A DNA stretch of 64,000 bases. It comes from Acidaminobacter sp. JC074 (GTDB lineage: Bacteria; Bacillota; Clostridia; Peptostreptococcales; Acidaminobacteraceae). Both the position numbers and the translations under genes were made by a program. How positions within the stretch are numbered: the first letter of the stretch is position 1; each line of letters begins with the position of its first letter. The stretch is from NCBI RefSeq assembly GCF_022496765.1, contig NZ_VANV01000003.1:210001-274000 (forward strand), read 5' to 3'. Below the pieces are notes generated by a model, which worked only from the letters and a program-made list of their open reading frames with translations, made no database searches and was not told the DNA's origin. Shown here piece after piece: positions 16,486 through 24,901 of this stretch.

Positions 16486-16972
16486 TGAATTTATTGGTAT
16501 TAGAAATATTGTAAGAGAAGATATGGACTTCATTCAGAAGCTTTGGGGTGATGAAGAGTCTATGTTGGCATCTGGTGGTCCATATATGATCAGGGACGAA
16601 GACAAGGATGATCTTTTTACCATTCTCAATAAGGGTCAGGCTATCAGCAACCATTATATGATCTCAGTAGGAGATCAGTTGATTGGTGATTTAAGTATCA
16701 GAGACCATTCTGATGATAAGGCACAGCTTGATATGAAAATTATGAACGATGAAAGAAATAAAGGTTACGGTAAACAAGCCTTGTCTTTAATATTAGATTA
16801 TTTCTTTAATGAGCTTGGTGGAAAAGAAGTTTACTTTGAACTATGGCTAGTCAACTATTTTGCCAACAAGAAGCTTAAGGATTATGGCTTTGAAGCGACA
16901 TCTGTCACTGAAGATTATAATGTCATGACATTAACTAGAGAAAACTATCAAGAAAGTGCCTTGAAAAGATGA
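16472..16972 (+). CDS. GNAT family acetyltransferase
   Basis: 166 residues, ATG at 16472 six bases after AAAGGAG. The acetyl-CoA binding stretch NDERNKGYGKQALSLILDYFF (near residue 95) and the C-terminal NYFANKKLKDYGFE segment are classic RimJ/RimL-like GNAT features. The substrate is unknown. It overlaps the end of the preceding membrane protein gene, and its stop overlaps the next ATG, so it is in one operon with its neighbours. Confidence 0.88.
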   Translation: MNINNEFIGIRNIVREDMDFIQKLWGDEESMLASGGPYMIRDEDKDDLFTILNKGQAISNHYMISVGDQLIGDLSIRDHSDDKAQLDMKIMNDERNKGYGKQALSLILDYFFNELGGKEVYFELWLVNYFANKKLKDYGFEATSVTEDYNVMTLTRENYQESALKR

Positions 16973-17328
16973 AAAGAATTCTACTTCAAGGATACGTAAA
17001 AGATAGTGTTAAAGCCGTTGACATGTATAAAAAAGCTTTTGATGCTCAAATAGTCAGTGAGTATATGGAAGAGGGCGTCTATTTTCATGTGGAGTTAGAC
17101 ATAGAAGGTACCATCGTTTCTTTATCTGAAAATCATGATGCTAATATTGGTGATAACATGCAGTTTTGTCTTCACTATCATGAGGATGAAAAAAATAAAA
17201 TCAGTAAAGCCTATGAAGTTCTAAAAGAAGGAGCGACTATATACCATGATCTAGGTCCTGTTTCATACAGTGAGCTTATGGTAGATTTTATCGATGCTTT
17301 TGGTATTCGTTGGTGTTTGTTTGTATAA
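16969..17328 (+). CDS. VOC (glyoxalase-fold) PhnB-like protein
   Basis: 119 residues with the PhnB-type VOC pattern: an early beta strand, VDMYKKAFDAQ helix, and the closing LMVDFIDAFGIRWCL strand. Family members include metal-dependent lyases and resistance proteins, but many have no known activity. Its ATG overlaps the TGA of the GNAT gene (ATGA), so the genes are coupled. Last gene of the 15516-17328 operon. Confidence 0.85.
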   Translation: MKRILLQGYVKDSVKAVDMYKKAFDAQIVSEYMEEGVYFHVELDIEGTIVSLSENHDANIGDNMQFCLHYHEDEKNKISKAYEVLKEGATIYHDLGPVSYSELMVDFIDAFGIRWCLFV

Positions 17329-17329
17329 G

Positions 17330-17354
17330 AAAAGCTCCTTTTCAGGAGCTTTTT
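17330..17354. terminator. Bidirectional terminator
   Basis: AAAAGCTCCT/AGGAGCTTTT stem with a TTTC loop and T tracts on both strands, serving the convergent VOC and ABC-F genes. Confidence 0.9.
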
Positions 17355-19086
17355 AAAATGCTTTTATGATTTCTTCAAGTTCTAAGGAAATCATTTTTGC
17401 TGATTCAAAATCATGTTTTTTAAGGGCCGTTTCGATTCTAGTTTCGATGGCTTTTTTCTTTTGCTCAATTTCTAGATAATCTTTATCGAAGTGTTTCTTA
17501 TAGATCATGCGCTTGAATTTTTTCATTTTTACTTTTCTGATGGTTTGATCTTCTATCAAAAGGACATAGTCCATAGAATTCACGATGGTATAATAATCGT
17601 GTGAAATCATAAGTACAGCACCAGGATAATTGTCTATGGCTCTTTCAAGTGCAATTTGAGAATAAGTATCCAGATGACTTGTAGGTTCATCTAGAAGCAG
17701 AAAATCAGCCTTTGAAGCTGCAATCTTAGCAAGTTGCAAGATGTTCTTTTCACCACCCGATAAGGAAGAAATGGTTTGTGTTAAATTCTTTTCTTCAAAA
17801 CCATATGAGAATAAGTGGCTTTTGATATCAGAGTAAGTTGCAAAACCTGCGTCAAAGAACTCATCCACAATCCTATTGGATTCTTTAAGAGATTCATTTT
17901 GATGCTGAGACAAGAAGGCTACCTTTGTATCTTCATCTATCTTTATATGTTTGTTCTTGTTAAATATGTCTCTTAAAAGTGTTGTTTTACCTGTACCATT
18001 CGGACCAATAAGAGCAACTTTATCTTTTGCACCAATTTCGAAGTTGGTGTTTTCTAATAAAATCTCATCGAAAGCAGCAGAATAATCTGTAGCTGTTAAA
18101 ATAATCTTGTCTTCTAAGTCTTTATCATGTTCAAAATAGATACCAGGTTGCTTGATGTCCACAAAAGGCATCTGCGTTCTCTTGGCTTCAAGTCTTTCCT
18201 GAATCTTGACACGTGCTTTTAATGACCTACCTTTAGAGGCTTCTGCATGAGCAGTTGCAGCTTCTCTTAATTGATCGATGAGGGCTTCGTTTCTAGCGAT
18301 TTCCTCAGTATCTTTAATGGCCATTTCTTGAAGCTCAATCTTCGTTTGCATAAGAGACAGGTTGTATTCAATGTATCTGCCTTCAAATTCATTCAGTTCC
18401 ATATTTTCAAGGTGAATGATCTTGTTGAAACAGTGGTTTAATAGGTACCTGTTATGGGTGATAACCAGTAAAACACCTTTATGTGAGTTCATAAGATTTT
18501 TTAGACCATTTAGGTTTTCAAAGTCTAAAAATACATCTGGCTCATCCATGATGATCAAGTCTGGATGCAAAAGCATTTCCTTGATAACTTGCAGGAGTTT
18601 GAACTCGCCACCAGACAGTTCTGATACCTTCTGGTCACGAAGTTTCATCAGACCTGCTTGACCTAGTTTTTTCTCAATGGCATTTTCATAACCGTCACCG
18701 CCAAGTGCTTCATAAGCATCAAAGGCATTTTGATAATCTTCTAATAAAGGTTCAACGTCTTCAGCAGTCGCCATTTCGTTGCAAATCTTGTCTATTTTCC
18801 CTTGTAGGTCTAAAAACCTCTCAGCGATAAAATCAAATACAGTCTTGTTGATTTGATGTTCTTCAATAAACTGACTGATATAACCCATTCTGCATGTTGG
18901 ATCTATTTCTAAAAGGCCATCATATAGGTAATCATTTGGATTTAGGATCATATCTATCATTGTACTTTTACCGCTACCGCTTGTTCCAATAAAGGCACAA
19001 TGCTCTTTTTTTTCTAATGTAAATGATATTTTATTAAACAGATCTTTCTGTGGAAATGAATAAGATAAATTTTCTACTTTAATCAT
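17353..19086 (-). CDS. ABC-F family ATPase
   Basis: 577 residues with two ABC domains in one chain and no membrane segment, as in ribosome-acting ABC-F proteins. Domain 1: Walker A GTSGSGKST, signature LSGGE, Walker B IIMDEPDVFLD. Domain 2: GPNGTGKTT, LSGGE, LLLDEPTSHLD. Domain 1 carries DEPDVFLD where most ABC-F proteins have DEPTNHLD. A charged linker of about 80 residues separates the domains, and the C-terminus ends in a predicted coiled coil. The ATG at 19086 has AAAGGAG upstream. ABC-F members rescue stalled or antibiotic-blocked ribosomes; which role applies is not shown. Confidence 0.9.
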   Translation of the reverse strand: MIKVENLSYSFPQKDLFNKISFTLEKKEHCAFIGTSGSGKSTMIDMILNPNDYLYDGLLEIDPTCRMGYISQFIEEHQINKTVFDFIAERFLDLQGKIDKICNEMATAEDVEPLLEDYQNAFDAYEALGGDGYENAIEKKLGQAGLMKLRDQKVSELSGGEFKLLQVIKEMLLHPDLIIMDEPDVFLDFENLNGLKNLMNSHKGVLLVITHNRYLLNHCFNKIIHLENMELNEFEGRYIEYNLSLMQTKIELQEMAIKDTEEIARNEALIDQLREAATAHAEASKGRSLKARVKIQERLEAKRTQMPFVDIKQPGIYFEHDKDLEDKIILTATDYSAAFDEILLENTNFEIGAKDKVALIGPNGTGKTTLLRDIFNKNKHIKIDEDTKVAFLSQHQNESLKESNRIVDEFFDAGFATYSDIKSHLFSYGFEEKNLTQTISSLSGGEKNILQLAKIAASKADFLLLDEPTSHLDTYSQIALERAIDNYPGAVLMISHDYYTIVNSMDYVLLIEDQTIRKVKMKKFKRMIYKKHFDKDYLEIEQKKKAIETRIETALKKHDFESAKMISLELEEIIKAF

Positions 19087-19120
19087 AAAGAACTCCTTTC
19101 TAGGTATTCTAGCAACCGCA

Positions 19121-19149
19121 AGCATACCATCTTTTTATAGAAATTTCAA
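19121..19149 (-). promoter_or_regulatory. Sigma-A promoter of the ABC-F gene
   Basis: Minus strand TTGAAA (19149-19144), a 17-bp spacer and TATGCT (19126-19121), with TG one base before the -10 box. Confidence 0.6.
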
Positions 19150-19249
19150 TGATTATCTGGATTTTCGACGAAATAGATGATTATTAGATGGCGGTGTTTT
19201 ACATTAGAATAAGAATTGTTTAAATATTTCGAAAGCTATCTATATGTTC

Positions 19250-19278
19250 TTTACAGATATGTCTTTTAGTATTATCAT
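19250..19278 (+). promoter_or_regulatory. Sigma-A promoter of the GH63-like gene
   Basis: TTTACA (19250-19255), a 17-bp spacer and TATCAT (19273-19278). An alternative CATAAT follows three bases later. Confidence 0.5.
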
Positions 19279-19304
19279 AATATATAGCGTTAAGTGAGGT
19301 AATT

Positions 19305-20945
19305 ATGAAAATTGATAAGAAGAGTATAGATATTAATAAAATCCCCTTTTCTAGATTTGGATCTTTCTTTGTTATTTCTGTTTTAAATAATAAGTTGTGG
19401 ATCCGAGATATCAGAGGTGGAGACAATACAGAAGGTAAGATATTTGAAATGTGTTTTTCTGAGAATGTGACTGTTTTGATGACAGAAACTCAGTTAAATA
19501 TTTTGGGCAAACAAGGGGCTCTTCACATTACTTTTGTAAATGAAGATACCCTGTCATTTAAAGGTAACTTAAAAGTGAAATTTAAGTATCAGTTAAAAAG
19601 GTATGATACCATTTGTTCTTTAAATGAAGATGTCTATGAACTGACTTCTTACTCACAAGAAGTTAAAATCGGCATTAAAAGAGAAAAGGGCACACTTCAT
19701 GTTCTTGACCCATGGGAAAAAGTTGGTAATACAAAAATTGAACTCTGTTGTGAACATTATTATCATTTTTATATGTGTTCTTATAAGACGGTCTTTACTG
19801 AATCTATTATCAAACATAGAAGTCATGGCTATACATTTGAATATTGGAACACTTTGATACCAAATGATAATACGGATGCTTCTTATATTACATGGATGAA
19901 CTTTGTTAAGCCTGAGGGGCAGTTGAAGCGTTATGCCATGTATATGTCAAAAAATTGGATGACCAATATATGGTCTTGGGACAATTGTTTTTCAGCTATA
20001 TTTTTAGCTCACATTGATTCTGATATTTCACTTGATCAATACCTGATGTTTGCAGATCACCAGGACCGTTCAGGTATGTATCCTGATTTTATGAATGATA
20101 AGTACGTCTCATTTTCATGTGCAAAGCCACCGATTTATGGCTGGGCCTATGAACAGATGTGTCAGATCAATCCAGTATTTAAAAACGTCACATTACAAGA
20201 AAAAGTATATGATACCATTTCAAGATTTACGAACTTCTGGTTAAAACATAGGATGAGTGATCAAGGATTGCCTTACTATATTCATGGTAATGAATCTGGC
20301 TGGGACAATGGTACCTTTTATAAAAGAGGTGTACCAATGATCACACCTGACTTGGCAAGTTTCTTGATCAGACAGTTGGATTTTCTAGCTAAGTTGGCTT
20401 TAGAGTTAGGCTTAAATTATGAATCCAACAGATTGACAGCTGAGGCAGACCACTTGTTTGAGCGTCTCATGTCTATGTTATGGACCGATGATGGTTTTGT
20501 TGGTTATTCTTTAAAAGAAAAGAAATACATTGATGGTTCAAATACACTTCAAAGTTTATTGCCGCTGATCATACACTATAGGTTAAAGGACAGTGTTAAA
20601 GAAAAGCTACTTGCAACTTTAAAAGATGAAACGAAGTTCTTAACAAAATATGGTTTGGCAACTGAATCAATAAAAAGCCCAGATTATCAGGCTAATGGCT
20701 ATTGGAGAGGACCTATATGGGCACCAGTCATGCTTTTATTTACATCTTGTTTAGAAGATATGGGTGAAAAGGACTTCCATAAATCTCTGGTTACACGATT
20801 CTTTAACTGTATGAAAGAGTTCGGTATGGCTGAAAACTTTGATGCTAAAAAAGGTAAAGGACTCGTTGATCCTGCATTTGCTTGGACATCTTCTGTTTAC
20901 TTACACTATTTATTTAAATATGACTTTCTAAAGGAGAAACATTGA
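19305..20945 (+). CDS. GH63/GH37-like (alpha/alpha)6-barrel glycoside hydrolase
   Basis: 546 residues without a signal peptide, so cytoplasmic. The N-terminal ~150 residues are beta-rich and the rest fits an (alpha/alpha)6 barrel with motifs of the GH63/trehalase group: WSWDNCF, ESGWDNGTFY (whose Asp is the likely general acid), GYWRGPIW and, near the end, AENFD...DPAFAWTSS (whose Glu is the likely base). Enzymes of this group hydrolyse alpha-glucosides or mannosylglycerate, and the substrate cannot be chosen from sequence. GTGAGG precedes the ATG. Single gene with its own promoter and terminator. Confidence 0.8.
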   Translation: MKIDKKSIDINKIPFSRFGSFFVISVLNNKLWIRDIRGGDNTEGKIFEMCFSENVTVLMTETQLNILGKQGALHITFVNEDTLSFKGNLKVKFKYQLKRYDTICSLNEDVYELTSYSQEVKIGIKREKGTLHVLDPWEKVGNTKIELCCEHYYHFYMCSYKTVFTESIIKHRSHGYTFEYWNTLIPNDNTDASYITWMNFVKPEGQLKRYAMYMSKNWMTNIWSWDNCFSAIFLAHIDSDISLDQYLMFADHQDRSGMYPDFMNDKYVSFSCAKPPIYGWAYEQMCQINPVFKNVTLQEKVYDTISRFTNFWLKHRMSDQGLPYYIHGNESGWDNGTFYKRGVPMITPDLASFLIRQLDFLAKLALELGLNYESNRLTAEADHLFERLMSMLWTDDGFVGYSLKEKKYIDGSNTLQSLLPLIIHYRLKDSVKEKLLATLKDETKFLTKYGLATESIKSPDYQANGYWRGPIWAPVMLLFTSCLEDMGEKDFHKSLVTRFFNCMKEFGMAENFDAKKGKGLVDPAFAWTSSVYLHYLFKYDFLKEKH

Positions 20946-20960
20946 TTGTTTCTCTTTTTT
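20934..20960 (+). terminator. Rho-independent terminator
   Basis: GAGAAACA/TGTTTCTC stem with a TTGAT loop and T run, overlapping the stop of the GH63-like gene. Confidence 0.88.
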
Positions 20961-20978
20961 AGGTATGTGAGTATACAC

Positions 20979-21008
20979 TTTAGCTAAAATTGTTTACATA
21001 TTAGCTAA
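20979..21008 (+). promoter_or_regulatory. Paired TTAGCTAA palindromes before the Phd-Uma2 gene
   Basis: The perfect palindrome TTTAGCTAAA (20979-20988) and TTAGCTAA (21001-21008) have centres 21 bp apart, two helical turns, and flank a TTTACA -35-like box (20993-20998). Phd/YefM antitoxins bind short palindromes at their own promoters, so this is a likely autoregulatory operator for the encoded protein (inference). Confidence 0.6.
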
Positions 21009-21042
21009 AGAGAGGTAAGCTTGATTTAAAGGAGGGATGATT

Positions 21043-21765
21043 ATGAGAGTACCGACAAGTAAGTTCCAAAATGCTTTTGGTAAGTACTTAAAACATGTAC
21101 AAACAGGTGAAGAAGTTATTGTAACGAAAAATGGAAAAGGTGTGGCCAAACTGATTAGGTATTCAGATCCTCTTATACATCTTGTAAAAGAGGGGGCATC
21201 AGACTACGAAATCTCTAAGTATATGACTTATCAGGATTTTTTAGAGGTGTCTGAATCCTCTGATTCAAGGTATGAACTTATAGACGGTGAAATATTTCTA
21301 CTGTCTTCACCAAAGCGTAAACACCAAGTTGCAGTATCAGAGATCTTAGGTCAGATGTATATTTATTTTAGAGGCAAGACCTGCCGTCCTTTGACTGCTC
21401 CCTTTGATGTGAGGCTTTATAATGATGCAGGATGTTTTGAAGATGATCCAAATGTTGTTCAGCCGGATGTTTTAGTCATTTGCGATCATGAAAATATAGA
21501 TGAAAGAGATACCTATCAAGGTATACCTTCGCTTGTTGTTGAGGTTTTGTCATCATCTAGTCGTTCAAAGGATTTGATTAAGAAGATGAGACTGTATGTA
21601 AATAGTAATGTACCTGAGTATTGGGCAGTTGATCCAGATAATAAAAACATTACTGTATATGAGATTATAGATAGAAAAATTGAAAGAACCAGCACCTATA
21701 GATATGGAGAAATCATTGAATCATTTTACTTTGAGGATTTGATGGTTTCTACAGAAAATATGTAA
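21043..21765 (+). CDS. Phd/YefM antitoxin domain fused to Uma2-family nuclease
   Basis: 240 residues, ATG at 21043 after AGGAGG (an ATG six bases earlier abuts the ribosome site). Residues 1-40 read as a Phd/YefM DNA-binding antitoxin domain (RVPTSKFQNAFGKYLKHVQTGEEVIVTKNGKGVAKLI). From about residue 60 the chain is a Uma2/DUF820 PD-(D/E)xK nuclease: YELIDGEI (77-84), QPDV with D142, LVVEVLSSSS with E167, DLIKK (177-181) and PEYWAVDP (191-198). All expected catalytic acids are kept. Uma2 proteins usually stand alone; here the antitoxin-type DNA binder is joined to it, with palindromic operators upstream. Target unknown. Confidence 0.85.
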   Translation: MRVPTSKFQNAFGKYLKHVQTGEEVIVTKNGKGVAKLIRYSDPLIHLVKEGASDYEISKYMTYQDFLEVSESSDSRYELIDGEIFLLSSPKRKHQVAVSEILGQMYIYFRGKTCRPLTAPFDVRLYNDAGCFEDDPNVVQPDVLVICDHENIDERDTYQGIPSLVVEVLSSSSRSKDLIKKMRLYVNSNVPEYWAVDPDNKNITVYEIIDRKIERTSTYRYGEIIESFYFEDLMVSTENM

Positions 21766-21779
21766 TGTTTAGGAGGCTT

Positions 21780-22373
21780 ATGAGAAGAGAAATAGTAAAT
21801 ACCCAGTCCAAGTGGCAAGAAGACTTAAAACATGACTATTTTGATTTGAGCAGTGATACTCTAGTTGTACTTTTACCAGGCAATGGCTATACAGTAGAAG
21901 GTCCAATATTTTATTACCTGATTGGGGAAATATTTAAATTAGGCTATGATGTATTAGGGATTAACTATGGCTTTCAACTGGCCCAAGTCAAACCGGAGCT
22001 AGATGAGTATGATGGTTTGATAGATGAGATTATTGATGCCATCGAGCATACAAAGAATTATAAGTCTTATATCTTCATTGGAAAGAGCCTAGGCACAAGG
22101 TATTTAAAAACTTTGCAAGATAAATACGGAGGAAAGTGTATCTATATAACACCAACTGATATCATGTTAGGTTATGGTATAGCAAGAGAGCCTGTCTTTA
22201 TTTATGGTGATAAAGACAAGTATTTGAGTGATAAAAGGCGACTTGAACTATCCAAATATAAGCATCATGTTGTTAAAGGTGGCGGGCACAGTCTTCTATG
22301 TGATGACCTTGAAGAAAGTCTGAAAGAATTATTAGATGTGGTTTACTTTGTTAAAGGTTGTATTCAGATTTAA
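21780..22373 (+). CDS. Alpha/beta hydrolase-like protein
   Basis: 197 residues, ATG at 21780 after TTAGGAGG. Hydrolase features: LVVLLPGNGY oxyanion-side strand, nucleophile elbow FIGKSLGT (serine), an acid in IYGDKDKYL and a histidine in GGGHSLLCDD. No signal peptide, so probably cytoplasmic. It starts 14 bp after the Phd-Uma2 gene and is likely co-transcribed with it. The substrate is unknown. Confidence 0.8.
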   Translation: MRREIVNTQSKWQEDLKHDYFDLSSDTLVVLLPGNGYTVEGPIFYYLIGEIFKLGYDVLGINYGFQLAQVKPELDEYDGLIDEIIDAIEHTKNYKSYIFIGKSLGTRYLKTLQDKYGGKCIYITPTDIMLGYGIAREPVFIYGDKDKYLSDKRRLELSKYKHHVVKGGGHSLLCDDLEESLKELLDVVYFVKGCIQI

Positions 22374-22386
22374 TCAATCTTGGTAT

Positions 22387-22414
22387 TTGCGGATTGTGTG
22401 AATTGAAATATAAT
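22387..22414 (+). promoter_or_regulatory. Probable sigma-A promoter
   Basis: TTGCGG (22387-22392), a 16-bp spacer and TATAAT (22409-22414), upstream of the TTG-started unknown gene. Confidence 0.5.
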
Positions 22415-22449
22415 GAGAAGAGTATTAATAATGAGTAAAGGAGTTTTAA

Positions 22450-23253
22450 TTGAAAATAGATTTAAATAATCATGAGTTCTCAATTGTTTGGGATGGTGTT
22501 TATTATAAGGCATTAAAAGATTATCCTAACATCAGTTCTTTTGAGCTGAAGTGCATCCAGGATTTTATTAACTATGAGAATAGATATGGCAGACAAGTAA
22601 CCTTTCAAATAGGTGATAAGGACTTAGAAGCTTCTATTGAAAAGCTATTGGAAATAGAGTCAGAAGCTGAACTGCCAGAAACAATTCATGAGTGTACAGC
22701 TTGCAAGCAAGGTGGCTGTTTAACTAGTTTTTTGTGTCATACCACCAGTCTAGATAATGCAAAAAAGATTCTTGAAGCGGATAAGCTATTATCTGCTGTA
22801 AAAGTCGGAGGCAAGTCCAAAGAAGACTTGTTAAAAGAAAGTCGAAATGCAGCCAATGATCCCATTGATTATTTTGAGCATATTATGTTTTCTTGGGGTA
22901 ACTGTCAAGCCGGTGATAGACTCGTTATGGAAAGAACGCTGAATAGGATGCCAGAAGAAAAGGACTTGTCGGATGACTTCGAACCAGGCATTAGGTTCTA
23001 TTTCAAATACAGTGATTTAAGACATCATAAGGGAGCTGTGCTTGATGGCTATCATGCTTTAAAAATAAAAGATGAACTGATTGTAAGTGATTATTTGCAT
23101 GCTCTGATTGTACCCACAAATCTAAAGAATGACATTAAAGAGGTTTTATCAGAGGCTATGATGGAAAAGGTACATTATATTGAAAATGACTGTAAAGATA
23201 TATGGGATTGGTCTGAGAAAGTTTACAATTATGTAATTGAGTTGGGGAGATAA
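22450..23253 (+). CDS. Protein of unknown function with HTT motif and Cys cluster
   Basis: 267 residues, TTG start six bases after AAAGGAG. I do not recognise the family with certainty. The first 75 residues are a charged helical domain; then comes a cysteine cluster C82-x2-C85-x4-C90-x5-C96 and the sequence CHTTSLDNAKKILEADKLLSA. The H-T-[TS]-x3-A-x2-I-L pattern resembles the first strand and helix of ADP-ribosyltransferase-fold proteins, and the later ISDYLHALIVP-like strand would fit, but I cannot confirm it. The next gene starts one base after the stop, so they are likely an operon. Confidence 0.65.
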   Translation: MKIDLNNHEFSIVWDGVYYKALKDYPNISSFELKCIQDFINYENRYGRQVTFQIGDKDLEASIEKLLEIESEAELPETIHECTACKQGGCLTSFLCHTTSLDNAKKILEADKLLSAVKVGGKSKEDLLKESRNAANDPIDYFEHIMFSWGNCQAGDRLVMERTLNRMPEEKDLSDDFEPGIRFYFKYSDLRHHKGAVLDGYHALKIKDELIVSDYLHALIVPTNLKNDIKEVLSEAMMEKVHYIENDCKDIWDWSEKVYNYVIELGR

Positions 23254-23254
23254 G

Positions 23255-23797
23255 ATGCAAGATATTTTGAAAGTATTAGAAAGATTTCAAGAAGCTTATG
23301 CAAACAGAGATGTTGCGTATATTGATCAGTTTGTAGAAGATTTGTTTGTAGATTCTGATGAAACCATGATTATTGGAACTGGTCATGGTGAATGGTGTAA
23401 GGGACTAAAAGAGATAAAAGAACTTGTAAACATTGATTGGACCTATTGGGGTAATTTTAAACTGGACTTGGACAAGGTTCTTATTAAGAACTTTGGTGAT
23501 TTTGCTACTGTGACGACAAGTGCTGTACTTCAAAAGGAATATGCAAATGGACTTTTAGACGAATACAACATTAACCGTATGAAAAAGATTCTTGAGTCTG
23601 ATTCAAGTGATAAGGATAAGATTTATTTAGCGCTAAAAGGCATGGCTTATTATTTACATGAGGACAATGTAGGTAAAGACACCAAGAGAAAGATTAGGTT
23701 TACTGCCAGTCTAATAAAAGTAGAGGAAACTTGGAAGTTTACTGACATCCATTTTTCATACCCAGTTGCACCTCCTACTGATATTAAGCTCATATAG
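23255..23797 (+). CDS. NTF2/SnoaL-like protein
   Basis: 180 residues, ATG at 23255 with GGGGAG just upstream. The opening LKVLERFQEAYANRDVAYIDQFV...FVDSDETMIIGTGHGEWCKGLKEIKELVN is the usual start of NTF2-fold SnoaL/DUF4440-like proteins, a cone-shaped small-molecule-binding fold. A closing VEETWKFTDIHFSYP strand fits. An insertion of about 45 residues sits in the second half. Function unknown; coupled to the preceding gene. Confidence 0.75.
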   Translation: MQDILKVLERFQEAYANRDVAYIDQFVEDLFVDSDETMIIGTGHGEWCKGLKEIKELVNIDWTYWGNFKLDLDKVLIKNFGDFATVTTSAVLQKEYANGLLDEYNINRMKKILESDSSDKDKIYLALKGMAYYLHEDNVGKDTKRKIRFTASLIKVEETWKFTDIHFSYPVAPPTDIKLI

Positions 23798-23858
23798 CAA
23801 GAATCGTCGAGTAATTTTTATTAATCTTCACTATACTTAACATATTGGAGAGAGGCGT

Positions 23859-24133
23859 ATGAAAAGTAAATTCATTAGAGACTGTCATAAGCTTGCCTTG
23901 GTAGTCGCGCCATATGGTTTTGAAAGTGACCTTAAACAGGTGATTTTAGATAATATGTCAAGTAGGGTAAGAGAAAACTATCTGGAACTAGATAGTTTGT
24001 TTGTGAAATCATGTCTGCTCATGTGGTAGATGCCACTGGTGAAGTTTTGGTTATTCTCCAAAAGCTTCGAGTAGATGGAGATATATGGGGGGGACTTATG
24101 CTTTTGTACTGTACAAATCGTTTGCGTTTCTAA
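23859..24133 (+). pseudogene. Probable frameshifted gene remnant
   Basis: This part of the otherwise empty 374-bp gap (23798-24171) holds two overlapping short frames. A 56-codon ORF starts at an ATG (23859) with GAGAGG upstream and stops at 24029. A second frame runs from 24011 to 24133 and reads MSAHVVDATGEVLVILQKLR..., which looks like protein. Together they suggest one gene broken by a frameshift. I do not recognise the family. It could instead be a real 56-residue protein. Confidence 0.4.
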
Positions 24134-24171
24134 CATGTCGTTAACCATTATGATATGTAAAGGAGTTAGAA

Positions 24172-24837
24172 ATGGATATTAAAGAAAATGTTTTAAAATA
24201 CTATTTAAGAAATTGTTTGTTTATTAATGGCACGTCTTATGCTGGTAAATCAACCATGTGTAAGTTACTAGCTGAGAAATACGAGTTACATCTTTGTGAG
24301 GAAAACTATAATTCAGATGTAATCTTTAAAGTGATAAATCAAAAGGATCAACCTAATTTGTCTTATTTTAATCATAAAGAAAGCTGGGAAGCTTATTTGA
24401 ATAGACCACCAAGGGAATACGAATCTTGGATGAGAGGTAATTCAGAAGAATTGATTGGCTTTGAGATAGCTGAATTGATCAGATTGTCTCAAGACAGAAA
24501 GGTCATAGTCGATACCAACATACCTTTAGATATACTTGAGAAAATTACAGATTATCACCAAGTAGCTATTATGGTATCTGAACCTGATGTATCTGCAGAA
24601 AAGTTTTTCAAAAGACCCGATGCAGAAAAGAAGTTCTTATTAGAACAGATAGGTTTATGCAAAAATCCTCAAGAAACTTATAGTAATTTCATTGCATGTA
24701 TGGCTCAAGTGAACTCAAATGAATATTTAAAATATAAGGCTTGCGACTACTTTAAAATTGAACGAGTTAAAGATAAGTGGTTGGATAAAGAAAGCACACT
24801 GGCTATTCTAGCTAAACATTTTAGATTGACGCGGTAA
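24172..24837 (+). CDS. P-loop NTPase, kinase-like
   Basis: 221 residues, AAAGGAG ahead of the ATG. Walker A is GTSYAGKST (residues 20-28), and a Walker-B-like strand KVIVDTN lies near residue 110. The overall layout fits small cytoplasmic kinases of the AAA/adenylate-kinase superfamily, but no substrate-specific motif is recognised. It precedes another small P-loop protein. Confidence 0.75.
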   Translation: MDIKENVLKYYLRNCLFINGTSYAGKSTMCKLLAEKYELHLCEENYNSDVIFKVINQKDQPNLSYFNHKESWEAYLNRPPREYESWMRGNSEELIGFEIAELIRLSQDRKVIVDTNIPLDILEKITDYHQVAIMVSEPDVSAEKFFKRPDAEKKFLLEQIGLCKNPQETYSNFIACMAQVNSNEYLKYKACDYFKIERVKDKWLDKESTLAILAKHFRLTR

Positions 24838-24854
24838 ACTGCGTCTTTCTTTTT
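24826..24854 (+). terminator. Rho-independent terminator
   Basis: GACGC/GCGTC stem with an inner GGTAAACT loop and a T-rich tail, overlapping the stop codon. Confidence 0.75.
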
Positions 24855-24901
24855 ATTTACGATTTACTGTATAATAATCTTATTACAGTTAAGGAGCAAC
24901 C

